In this document: positions 35,541-43,492 of the stretch, in pieces | Position numbering within the stretch: position 1 is the first letter of the stretch | How the letters are laid out: each line of letters begins with the position of its first letter | Assembly (NCBI GenBank): GCA_020831805.1 | Contig: JAFIFX010000018.1 | Span: 1-58,180 of the forward strand | Length of the DNA: 58,180 nucleotides | Direction: 5' to 3' | Source: Planctomycetota bacterium | GTDB lineage: Bacteria; Planctomycetota; Phycisphaerae; Phycisphaerales; UBA1924 | The notes under the pieces: generated by a model | Seen by the model: only the letters and a program-made list of their open reading frames with translations | The model's database searches: none | What the model was told of the DNA's origin: nothing | Program-made: the position numbers and the translations under genes

Positions 35541-38500
35541 ATGTCCAGCGATCCGAACCCGTTCTCTCAGGCGAATCCCTTCGATCTGACCACGCCCATC
35601 GACCAGTTGGGTGGCGACGGGCCGGGCGGGCTTGCGCCGGAGCCGCCGCGGGGCATCCCCGCCGATGCCAAGGTCTTCGAGCGCAACCTGATCGCCCTGA
35701 GCGCCAGAAACCGCCCGCTGGCCGATCGCCTGCGTCGGACGCCCGGCCGCACAGGGCTGGTGCTCGAGCACGGCCAGGACGGGCTGGTCACCGCCACGCT
35801 CGACGGACGTCGGCTCTCCAGCCCCAGGCGCGGGGCCGACGAGGCCCGGCGCCTGGCCGAGTCCATCGAGCCGACCGAGACCGCCGCGGCCTGCATCAAC
35901 GGGTTCGCGCTGGGCCACCATGTCCGCGCGATCCACGAGCGGATGGGGACCAAGTCCGTCGTGATCTGCTTCGAGCCGGACCTCGGCCTGCTCCGGTCGG
36001 TGCTCGAACGGGTCGACCACAGCGCCTGGATGGCGATGGGTCGCTGCATCATCGCGACCGACCCGGACGACGCGGCGGGGCTGTCGCGATCGCTCCAGAA
36101 CTTCGAGGGCCTGCTGGCCATCGGTGTCAAGATCATCGACCACCCGGCCAGCACGCCGCGCCTGGGCGAGGCCTCGGCACGCTTCGGACGCACGATGAGC
36201 GAGGTCGTGCGCTCCACCCGAACCCATGTGGTCACCACGCTGGTCCACGCGCCCGTGACGCTGCGCAACATGCTGATGAACGCCGATCACTACGCGGCCT
36301 GCGCCGGGATCACCGCCCTCAAGGACGCCTGCAAGGGCTTCCCGGCGGTGACCGTCGCCGCGGGGCCGAGCCTGCAGAAGAACCTCGCGCTGCTGGCCGA
36401 GCCGGGCGTGCGGGACCGCGTGGTCATCATCGCGGCGCAGACCGTGCTCAAGCCCATGCTCGAAGCCGGGATCCGGCCCCACTTCGTCACCGCGCTCGAC
36501 CACCACGAGCTCAGCGGGCGCTTCTACGAGGGCCTGACCGCCGAGAATGTCCGCGGCGTGCGCCTCGTCGTCGAGCCGAAGGCCAACCCCGCGATCCTCG
36601 AATCCTTCCCCGGCGAGATCCTCTGCACGCAGGAAACCGTGCTCGATGACCTGATCGGCCCGGAGCTGGTGCGCGAGATGGGCCGCGTCAAGCCCGGCGC
36701 GACCGTCGCCCACCTCAGCTACGCGCTGGCCCGGTACATCGGCTGCGACCCGGTGATCATGATCGGGCAGGACCTGGCCTTCACCGACGGGCAGTACTAC
36801 GCCGCCGGCGCTGCGATCCACCGTGTCTGGCAGGGCGAGCTCAACCCTGAGCGCACGCTGGAGATGCTCGAGTGGGAGCGAGTCGCACGGATGCGGGCCA
36901 ACCTGCGCCCCGTGACCGACCAGCAGGGCCGGCGGATCTACACCGACGAGCAGATGGCCACCTACCTCGCCCAGTTCGAGTCGGACTTCCAGGCCGACAC
37001 GCAGGCCGGCCTGACGATCATCGACGCCACCGAGGGCGGGGCCGCCAAGCGTCATAGCACTGCGATGACCCTGCGCGACGCCCTGGACCGCTTCGCCACC
37101 CGCGAACGCCCGGTGCTGCCCGAGACCCGGCACGAGGCCCGCGACCACCAGAGCGTCCACGCCAAGCTCTGGGCGCATCTTGACAAGGTCCGCGGCCAGG
37201 CGAAGGAGATCGCCCGCCAGAGCCGCCGGGCCGAGCGCACGCTCGGTCAGGTGCGCGACAGCCTGCACGACGACCGGCGCGCCGACGCGTTGATCCAGGA
37301 TGTCTACAAGATGCGTGACATCGTGTTCGCCCAGCAGCCCGGCTTCCGGCTGACCGAGTTCATCAACCAGACCGGCGTGCTCAACCGGTTCAAGGCCGAC
37401 CGCGTTATCGGCCTGCACGACGGCAAGGACAGCCTGGAGCACCGCCGGCTGCACGCCGAGCGGGACATCAAGAATGTCGGCTGGATCGGGGACGCCGCGG
37501 ACGAGCTGGGCCGCCGGATCAACGACGCCATCGGCGTCCTGGAAGGCCGGCGCGCCAAGCTGACACGCGACGAGGCCGCCCCCGACGCCGAACCGGCCGC
37601 GGACGGGCCGCGCGTGAACAACCCCGAGCTGTTCGTGCTCTGCGACCCGGACTATTCGGGCCTCGGCACGCGCCGCGACCTGGCCGAGCCGGTCTGGGAC
37701 GGGCGGGACGCCCTGTCGCTCACGCTCGCCCGCGTGCTCCGGTGCCGCAGCGTCCGCCGCGTCCGCGTGCTCACGCCCGAGCCGGAGCGGACCCGGGCTC
37801 TGATCGAGCGGGCCGGATTCCAAGGCCGCGTCACCATCGAGCCGGTCGACCGCGGCCGCTGGCGCGAACGCGCCCGCGCGATCGGCGTGGCCCGCGCCGG
37901 CGCGGCCGCCTGCTACCGGGGCGGCATCGCCCAGGCCACCACGTTCGATGAGCAGCTCGACCCGCGGATCGTGCTGGAGGTCATGGACCGCCACGGCGTC
38001 GACGCGTGCGCGATCGTCGGGGCCGACTGGTGCCTGACCGACCCGGCCCTGCTCGACGCGATGATGGACCGCCACCGCGCCGAGCCGGAACGCCAGCAGA
38101 TCGTCTTCACCCAGGCCGCGCCGGGGCTGGCCGGCTGCGTGCTCGGCCGGTCCGCGATGGAATCTATCGTCGCGATGCAGGACGCGGGTAGCCCGCTGGC
38201 CACCGTCGGCGGCGTGCTCGGCTATGTGCCCGTCCGCCCGCAGGCCGACCCCATCGCCACGCCGCTGTGCGTGAAGGTCGATCCCTGCGTGCGCGACCTC
38301 GGCCTCCGCGCCATCGCCGACAGCATGCCCGGTTGGGCGTTGATCGCCGGGGCCATGGACCGCCTGGGCGATCACGCGACCGACGCGTCCGCCGTCCAGG
38401 CCGCCCGCGCCCTGGAAGCATCGCGCCCGTTCAGGACCGCGCGCACCCTGGTCCTCGAACTCTGCCCCGGCCGGCTGGCCAGCTCGGACTTCGGCGCGTG

Positions 38501-39239
38501 GAAGCGCGGCGGCCCGATCCCCGGCGACCGTGCCGCGATCGACCTGCGCCGGGCCCACGACCTGATCCGCGAGCACACCCGCCACCGCGAGGACGCCGTC
38601 GTCGTCCTCGACGGCCCGGGCGACCCGCTGATGCACCCGCATGTCCTGGACATCATCGAACTGGCCGACGAGGCCGGGGCCGCGTGCGTCCACCTGCGCA
38701 CCGACCTCCTCCACGACACCATCGACGCCGATCGTCTGGCCGAAAGCGGGCTGGGCGTGCTCTCGGTCGACCTGCTCGCCACCGACGCGCGGACCTACGC
38801 GGCGCTGACCGGCCTGGACCGCTACGACGCGGTGCTCAAGCGGATGGGCGCGATCGCCGACGCGCGGTCGCCGCTTTCCTGCGGCCTGCCGACCCCCTGG
38901 GTCCTGCCGCGCATGACCAAGTGCGACGCGACCCTCGAACAGGTCGAATCGTTCTACGACCGCTGGACGATGACGCTGGGCGGCGCGGTGATCGACCCGC
39001 TGCCGTCCTGGTTCGAGGACCGCATCCGCCCGCTGCCGGTGCCCGGCGAGCGGCTGACCGCGATCGAGTCGGACATCGTCCGCGTCCGCTGCGACGGGAT
39101 GGTCTGCGACCACCGCTGGCGGAACTACGGCCTCGACGCGTTCCAGCACGGCCTGATCGATGCGGCAAGGCTGGTCCGCAAGCGCCTGGGCGTGGCCCGA
39201 CCCAAGCCCGCGCCGGCCGCCGCGGGCACGGCCGCATGA
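35541..39239 (+). CDS. Maf/DUF115-type protein fused to degenerate nucleotidyltransferase and radical-SAM/SPASM-like domains
   Basis: 1232 residues from the ATG at 35541 (GGAGG upstream). Residues about 235-440 form the Maf/DUF115 glycosyltransferase-like domain ('VTVAAGPSLQKNL', 'VTALDHHELSG', 'IMIGQDLAFTDGQYYA'), which in flagellated bacteria is needed to attach nonulosonic sugars to flagellin. Residues about 695-910 resemble an SpsF-type cytidylyltransferase ('SLTLARVLRCRSV', 'TTFDEQLD', 'AIVGADWCLTDPALLDAM') without the N-terminal nucleotide loop. Residues about 965-1190 follow the radical-SAM/SPASM pattern ('GPGDPLMHPHVLDIIELADE', 'VRCDGMVCDHRW') but have no CxxxCxxC cluster motif. The stop overlaps the ATG of the CMP-sugar synthetase gene (ATGA). 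Confidence 0.8.
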   Translation: MSSDPNPFSQANPFDLTTPIDQLGGDGPGGLAPEPPRGIPADAKVFERNLIALSARNRPLADRLRRTPGRTGLVLEHGQDGLVTATLDGRRLSSPRRGADEARRLAESIEPTETAAACINGFALGHHVRAIHERMGTKSVVICFEPDLGLLRSVLERVDHSAWMAMGRCIIATDPDDAAGLSRSLQNFEGLLAIGVKIIDHPASTPRLGEASARFGRTMSEVVRSTRTHVVTTLVHAPVTLRNMLMNADHYAACAGITALKDACKGFPAVTVAAGPSLQKNLALLAEPGVRDRVVIIAAQTVLKPMLEAGIRPHFVTALDHHELSGRFYEGLTAENVRGVRLVVEPKANPAILESFPGEILCTQETVLDDLIGPELVREMGRVKPGATVAHLSYALARYIGCDPVIMIGQDLAFTDGQYYAAGAAIHRVWQGELNPERTLEMLEWERVARMRANLRPVTDQQGRRIYTDEQMATYLAQFESDFQADTQAGLTIIDATEGGAAKRHSTAMTLRDALDRFATRERPVLPETRHEARDHQSVHAKLWAHLDKVRGQAKEIARQSRRAERTLGQVRDSLHDDRRADALIQDVYKMRDIVFAQQPGFRLTEFINQTGVLNRFKADRVIGLHDGKDSLEHRRLHAERDIKNVGWIGDAADELGRRINDAIGVLEGRRAKLTRDEAAPDAEPAADGPRVNNPELFVLCDPDYSGLGTRRDLAEPVWDGRDALSLTLARVLRCRSVRRVRVLTPEPERTRALIERAGFQGRVTIEPVDRGRWRERARAIGVARAGAAACYRGGIAQATTFDEQLDPRIVLEVMDRHGVDACAIVGADWCLTDPALLDAMMDRHRAEPERQQIVFTQAAPGLAGCVLGRSAMESIVAMQDAGSPLATVGGVLGYVPVRPQADPIATPLCVKVDPCVRDLGLRAIADSMPGWALIAGAMDRLGDHATDASAVQAARALEASRPFRTARTLVLELCPGRLASSDFGAWKRGGPIPGDRAAIDLRRAHDLIREHTRHREDAVVVLDGPGDPLMHPHVLDIIELADEAGAACVHLRTDLLHDTIDADRLAESGLGVLSVDLLATDARTYAALTGLDRYDAVLKRMGAIADARSPLSCGLPTPWVLPRMTKCDATLEQVESFYDRWTMTLGGAVIDPLPSWFEDRIRPLPVPGERLTAIESDIVRVRCDGMVCDHRWRNYGLDAFQHGLIDAARLVRKRLGVARPKPAPAAAGTAA

Positions 39240-40441
39240 CCGCGACCGCCATCATCCTGGCGCGGGCGGGCTCCAAGGGGCTGCCGGGCAAGAATGTCGC
39301 GGGCGTCTGCGGCATCCCCTGCATCATCTGGACCATCGAGCACGCGCTCACCTCCGAAACCGTCTCGCGCGTGGTCGTCTCCTCCGACGATCCCGCGGCC
39401 CTGGCCATGGCCCGCATCTGGGGCGTCGAGATCATCGAGCGCCCCCCGGAACTGGCCCACGACACCGCACGCATCGACGACGCGGCCCGCCACGCCTTCC
39501 AACAGATCGGCGAACCCGACGGCCCCGTGGCCATCCTCTACGCCAATGTCCCCGTCCGCCCGGACGACCTGACCGACCGGGCCGTGCGCTTGCTGCTCGA
39601 AACCGGCTGCGACAGCGTCCAGAGCTACACAGGCGTGGGCAAGTACCACCCGTGGTGGATGACGCGGGTGGACGAAACGACCGGCTCCGTCCGCCCGTGG
39701 GAGGGCGAGGTGCTCAACCACGGGGTCTTCCGACGCCAGGATCTCCCGTCCGCATGCGTGCCGGACGGCGGCGTGATCGTGTGCACGCCGGACGCGCTGA
39801 TGCTGCGCCGGGGGGCCGCGGACGGGCCGCACGCGTTCTTCGGGGTGGACCGGCGGGGGGTGATGACGGGCGAGGGCGAAGTGGTGGACATCGATTCGGC
39901 GGCGGATCTGGCGTTGGCCGAGTCGTTGCTGGCGGGGCGTCGGCGGGGTCGTTTTACCACAGAGAGCACAGAGAGCACAGAGGGTCAGACAGGGGGGATG
40001 TCGGACGGGGCGTTGCGGGATCTGACGCATCGGATCATCGGTTGTGCGATGAAGGTTCACTCCGCGATGGGACCGGGGCTGCTCGAGTCGGTGTATGAGA
40101 TGTGCCTGGCGGACGAGCTGACGCGCAACGGGCTTCGGGTTCGTCGGCAAGTAGCGTTGGATATCGAATACGGCGGCCGAACGCTCAGCAGCGCCCTGCG
40201 CCTGGACATGATTATCGAGGATGCCCTCGTCCTGGAGTTGAAAGCCGTCGAACGCATCCTTCCGGTGCATGAAGCCCAGCTGCTCAGCTACCTGCGGCTG
40301 TCACGCACGCAAGTCGGCCTGATCATCAACTTCCATGTCACCATGCTCAAAAACGGCATCAAACGCCTAGTAATTGATCCGGGCCCCTCTGTGTCCTCTG
40401 TGCCCTCTGTGAACTCTGTGGTGAAAAAGAAGACGCCATGA
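39236..40441 (+). CDS. CMP-nonulosonate synthetase fused in frame to a GxxExxY protein
   Basis: 401 residues. Residues 1-238 are a cytidylyltransferase of the NeuA/PseF/LegF kind: AIILARAGSKGLPGKN (about 5-20), 'VVSSDDPAALAMA', 'ANVPVRPDDL', and the closing 'DIDSAADLALAESLL'. It activates a nonulosonic acid with CTP. The frame then runs through a tandem TEST-type repeat into a complete GxxExxY protein (its own ATG at 39998; GPGLLESVYEMCLADEL, 'RLDMIIEDALVLELKAVERI', 'QLLSYLRL'), a family related to PD-(D/E)XK folds. Its stop overlaps the neuB ATG. Whether a fusion or two proteins are made is unknown; GGGGGG lies before the internal ATG. Confidence 0.85.
   Translation: MTATAIILARAGSKGLPGKNVAGVCGIPCIIWTIEHALTSETVSRVVVSSDDPAALAMARIWGVEIIERPPELAHDTARIDDAARHAFQQIGEPDGPVAILYANVPVRPDDLTDRAVRLLLETGCDSVQSYTGVGKYHPWWMTRVDETTGSVRPWEGEVLNHGVFRRQDLPSACVPDGGVIVCTPDALMLRRGAADGPHAFFGVDRRGVMTGEGEVVDIDSAADLALAESLLAGRRRGRFTTESTESTEGQTGGMSDGALRDLTHRIIGCAMKVHSAMGPGLLESVYEMCLADELTRNGLRVRRQVALDIEYGGRTLSSALRLDMIIEDALVLELKAVERILPVHEAQLLSYLRLSRTQVGLIINFHVTMLKNGIKRLVIDPGPSVSSVPSVNSVVKKKTP
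39952..40428 (+). mobile_element. GxxExxY cassette with CACAGAG-type inverted ends
   Basis: 477 bp. The left end is TTTTACCACAGAG followed by 9-bp repeats of AGCACAGAG type. The right end is the reverse complement of the same kind, CTCTGTG units ending CTCTGTGGTGAAAA. The cassette holds the whole GxxExxY frame (39998 onward). Comparable repeat-flanked GxxExxY genes are widespread in planctomycetes and other phyla, to my knowledge without an assigned mobilising enzyme. Here it sits at the 3' end of the CMP-sugar synthetase gene. Confidence 0.65.
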
Positions 40442-41595
40442 AGATCGGCACCCGCGACATCGGCCTCGACCACCCGCCCTACATCATCGCCGAGATCGGC
40501 GTGAACCACGACGGCGAGGTGGCCCGCGCCATGGAGCTGACCGACGCCGCCGCCGAGGCTGGCGCGGACGCGGTCAAGCTGCAGTATTTCGAGACCGACC
40601 GGCTGATGAGCAAGGCCGCCAAGCTGGCCGCGTACCAGAAGGCCGCCGGCGAGACCGACCCGGTCGCCATGCTCCGCCGACTGGAACTGACGCTGGACGA
40701 GATGGCCCTGGTGGTCGAGCGGGCGCACAGCAAGGGCATCCACGCGATCGTGACCGTGTTCAGCACCGAACTGGTCGAGCCGGCGGAGACGCTGGCGTGG
40801 GACGCGTACAAGACGGCCAGCCCGGACATCGTGAACCGCCCGCTGCTGGAGGCGTTGGCGGCCACGGGCAAGCCCTTGATCGTCAGCACCGGCGCGAGCA
40901 CGCTGGACGAGGTGGTGCGGGCGGCCGGCTGGCTGGACTCGGCGCGGGATCGGCTGGCGTTGTTGCAGTGCGTGAGTTCTTATCCGGCACCGGAGGCGGC
41001 GTACGAAGGAATCATGGCCATCGCATCCGCGACCCATCTTCCGATAGGCTACAGCGATCACCTACTCCGGAAAGACCAGGCGAGTTTGCCGGTTGCTGCG
41101 GGCGCTTGCATACTTGAGAAGCACATTACCGACGACCGGACGAGACCGGGACCGGATCACCGCGCTTCAATTCTCACCGGCCAGATGGCTGAGTACATTT
41201 CTTCCGCGAGATCAGGCTCCTCCGGGCGTGCGTGGGTCGAGCGAGCCTCGCAGGCTAGGCGAACGCACCCGGATGAAGAAAGCGGACGCATCTGGGCGGC
41301 AGAGCAGGGAGACGCAAACCGGTTTGCCGCTCATCTGGGATACATCATTGCAGGATTTTGTTCAGCGAAATCCGTTTTAGACTGCGAGCGCGATGTCCGC
41401 ACCGTCTCCCGCCAGTCCGTCGTCAGCACCCGACCGATCCCCGCCGGGACCGTCATTGGCCGCGAGCACCTGACCATCAAACGCCCCGGCACGGGCATCC
41501 TGGCGTACCGGTTCGACGAGGTCCTCGGCCGGACCGCCGCCCGCGATATTCAGGGCGATGTGCCGATTTTGGACGATGATCTCCGCCCGGTTTGA
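40438..41595 (+). CDS. N-acetylneuraminate/legionaminate/pseudaminate synthase (NeuB family)
   Basis: 385 residues. It condenses phosphoenolpyruvate with a hexosamine-derived sugar to a nonulosonic acid. The barrel shows 'YIIAEIGVNHDGEVARAMEL' (about 15-34), 'AVKLQYFETD', 'IVTVFSTELV', 'KTASPDIVNRPLLEALAATG', 'IGYSDHLL' and 'GACILEKHITDDRTRPGPDH'. A SAF/antifreeze-like domain follows (about 325-385, 'SRQSVVSTRPIPAGTVIGRE'). The exact sugar cannot be assigned. Codons from about 40975 to 41395 differ from the rest (ATA, CTA, TTA), and residues about 265-310 look like an insertion. The start overlaps the preceding stop. Confidence 0.9.
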   Translation: MKIGTRDIGLDHPPYIIAEIGVNHDGEVARAMELTDAAAEAGADAVKLQYFETDRLMSKAAKLAAYQKAAGETDPVAMLRRLELTLDEMALVVERAHSKGIHAIVTVFSTELVEPAETLAWDAYKTASPDIVNRPLLEALAATGKPLIVSTGASTLDEVVRAAGWLDSARDRLALLQCVSSYPAPEAAYEGIMAIASATHLPIGYSDHLLRKDQASLPVAAGACILEKHITDDRTRPGPDHRASILTGQMAEYISSARSGSSGRAWVERASQARRTHPDEESGRIWAAEQGDANRFAAHLGYIIAGFCSAKSVLDCERDVRTVSRQSVVSTRPIPAGTVIGREHLTIKRPGTGILAYRFDEVLGRTAARDIQGDVPILDDDLRPV

Positions 41596-41597
41596 GG

Positions 41598-41603
41598 TAC
41601 ACT
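41598..41603 (+). promoter_or_regulatory. Putative -10 box of the small glycine-zipper gene
   Basis: TACACT ends 7 nt before the ATG at 41611, with a pyrimidine- and C-rich gap and no Shine-Dalgarno sequence. Confidence 0.35.
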
Positions 41604-41610
41604 CCGCCCC

Positions 41611-41838
41611 ATGGACCAGCAAGAACCATCGGTCTTCCGTCAGTTGCTCGGCAGCGTGGTCAGCGGCTTCGCCCAGGGGCTGGCCATCATCGTCGGCAGC
41701 GGCCTGGTCGGGGCGATCGTCGGGGCCGTGATCGGCTATGTCGTCCTCGGCGTGGTCGGAGCCGCCATCGGCGCGGTGTTCGGCGCGATTGTCATCGGGG
41801 GCGGAGCGATCATGTTCGCGAGTTGGGGCATCGACTGA
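41611..41838 (+). CDS. Small glycine-zipper membrane protein
   Basis: 75 residues. After a polar start (MDQQEPSVFRQ) almost the whole protein is hydrophobic, with two helices rich in GxxxG/GxxxA spacing ('GLVGAIVGAVIGYVVLG', 'GAAIGAVFGAIVIGGG'). Such glycine zippers pack helices tightly in membranes. The function is unknown. It follows neuB by 15 nt and may have its own -10 box. Confidence 0.6.
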   Translation: MDQQEPSVFRQLLGSVVSGFAQGLAIIVGSGLVGAIVGAVIGYVVLGVVGAAIGAVFGAIVIGGGAIMFASWGID

Positions 41839-41856
41839 GCGGGGTCGGGGGGGGGT

Positions 41857-43428
41857 TCAGTCCGCCCGGTCATCGGCATGGTCACCGGTTTGGTCGGCCG
41901 GAAAATCGATGATCCCGTGGGCGTACGGCTCCAGCACCCCCAGGTGGAGCGTCGCGCCGTTCGACAATCGTTGCACGAAGTCGTCGAACTGGCGGTCCGA
42001 GATGTTGACATACACGAACACCCGACGGCCGTCGGTCCCGAGACGCTCGTACGCGATGACCTCCGGGTAGGAAGTCCGCAGCAGCACGGTGTCCCCATGC
42101 CGCAGGGCGTCGTTGCCGAGGCGTTGGCGGATCAGCCCGCGGTAGTGCGAGAGCAGCGAGCCGGGATCATCCGCCTGCGCCGCCACATTCACCTCGGCCG
42201 CGTCCGCCTGCGGGGCGCGCCAGGGCGTGCCGGCGGTGAAGCCGGACGGGTCGGCGGTCCACTGCATCGGCGTGCGGATGTTGGGGTCCGGCTTGCCGCC
42301 GGTGTGGCCGATCTCCTCGCCGTAGTAGATGAACGGCACGCCCGGCAGCGTGAGCAGCAACGCCGCCGCGGCCCGGGCCTTGCCGGGGTGCCCGCCGAGC
42401 TGGCTCATCACGCGGGCCTGGTCGTGGTTGGTCAGGAAGGTCGCGACCGGCGTGTCATAGGCTGCCAGCACGGCCGCCAGCCGGTCGTGCAGGCGATCCG
42501 CCTCGCCGGTGTTCAGCGCATGGATGATCGCATAGCCCAGGTCGAACTCGAACGCCGTGTCCACCGCATCGGGGATGTACCGCGCGACCTGCTCGGTGCT
42601 CGACCACACCTCGCCGACGGTCAGGAAGTCGGGATTGAGCGACTTGCAGAACGCGTTGAAATCTTCCAGCCAGGCGATGGTCGCCGGCGTGTTCTCCTGG
42701 ACCGGCCCGTCCTCGATCAGGTGCTTGATCGCGTCGAGCCGGAAGCCGTCCACGCCGACATCCTCGATCCAGAAGCGGGCGATGCCCTTCATTTCGGCCG
42801 TCACCGCCGGGTTCTCCAGGTTCAGGTCCGGCATGTTCGGGCTGAAGCAGCCGTAGTAGTACGCCCCGGCCCGGTCGCGGACCCGCCCGTGCCAGACTTG
42901 CTGGTTCCACGGCCCGCGCCAGCCGGGATGCTCCTCCGACCAGATGAACCAGTCGCGTTTGGGCGACTCGGGGTCGCGCGCCGCCTCCAGGAACCACGGG
43001 TGCCGGCTCGAGCAGTGGTTGATCACCAGATCGATCACCACCCGGATGCCCCGCCCGCGGCAGGCCTCCATGAACGCCCTGAAATCCTCCATCGTCCCGT
43101 AGTCCGGGTTGATCCCCCGGTAATCCGTGATGTCGTAGCCGTGGTAACTCGGAGAAGGCGAGATCGGCAGCAGCCACAACGCGGTGACGCCCAGGTCGTC
43201 CTCGGTGCCCGGGTCGCCGTCGTTGAGATAGTCCAGCCGCTCGATCAGACCCCGGAAATCACCGACCCCATCACCCGCCAGCGGCCCGGCGCCCGCATCC
43301 GCGAACGAACGCACGAACACCTGGTAGAAGACCGCGTCCTCCCACCACGACGGCTCGGCCCACGCGGGCGCCGCGAAGAGCATGGCGCCCAGCAAGGCGG
43401 CAAGACGGCGGGAGAATCGGTTCTGCAT
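41857..43428 (-). CDS. Secreted alpha-amylase family (GH13) enzyme
   Basis: 523 residues from the ATG at 43428; ATGs at 43437 and 43464 are alternatives with no better ribosome-binding site. The signal peptide ends AWA/EPS. GH13 motifs in order are 'VVIDLVINHCSSRH' (region I), GFRLDAIKH with the nucleophile Asp (region II), VGEVW with the acid/base Glu (region III), and FLTNHDQAR (region IV). 'GVPFIYYGEEIGHTGGKPDP' and 'IRTPMQW' resemble oligo-1,6-glucosidase or trehalulose-type and alpha-glucosidase members. It hydrolyses or transfers alpha-glucans outside the cytoplasm. Confidence 0.92.
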   Translation of the reverse strand: MQNRFSRRLAALLGAMLFAAPAWAEPSWWEDAVFYQVFVRSFADAGAGPLAGDGVGDFRGLIERLDYLNDGDPGTEDDLGVTALWLLPISPSPSYHGYDITDYRGINPDYGTMEDFRAFMEACRGRGIRVVIDLVINHCSSRHPWFLEAARDPESPKRDWFIWSEEHPGWRGPWNQQVWHGRVRDRAGAYYYGCFSPNMPDLNLENPAVTAEMKGIARFWIEDVGVDGFRLDAIKHLIEDGPVQENTPATIAWLEDFNAFCKSLNPDFLTVGEVWSSTEQVARYIPDAVDTAFEFDLGYAIIHALNTGEADRLHDRLAAVLAAYDTPVATFLTNHDQARVMSQLGGHPGKARAAAALLLTLPGVPFIYYGEEIGHTGGKPDPNIRTPMQWTADPSGFTAGTPWRAPQADAAEVNVAAQADDPGSLLSHYRGLIRQRLGNDALRHGDTVLLRTSYPEVIAYERLGTDGRRVFVYVNISDRQFDDFVQRLSNGATLHLGVLEPYAHGIIDFPADQTGDHADDRAD

Positions 43429-43492
43429 GCCGACCATTCTCGCGGCCCGCACGCCCCGATGCAAACAGATTCCCAGAACGCCCGGGACCGGC

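Noticed and set aside
35403..39149. 1248-codon minus-strand frame
   Set aside because: Antisense shadow of the Maf-type gene, whose own frame has recognisable domains.
43438..43464. Longer start for the alpha-amylase at 43464
   Set aside because: It would add twelve residues before a well-formed signal peptide; no ribosome-binding site supports it.
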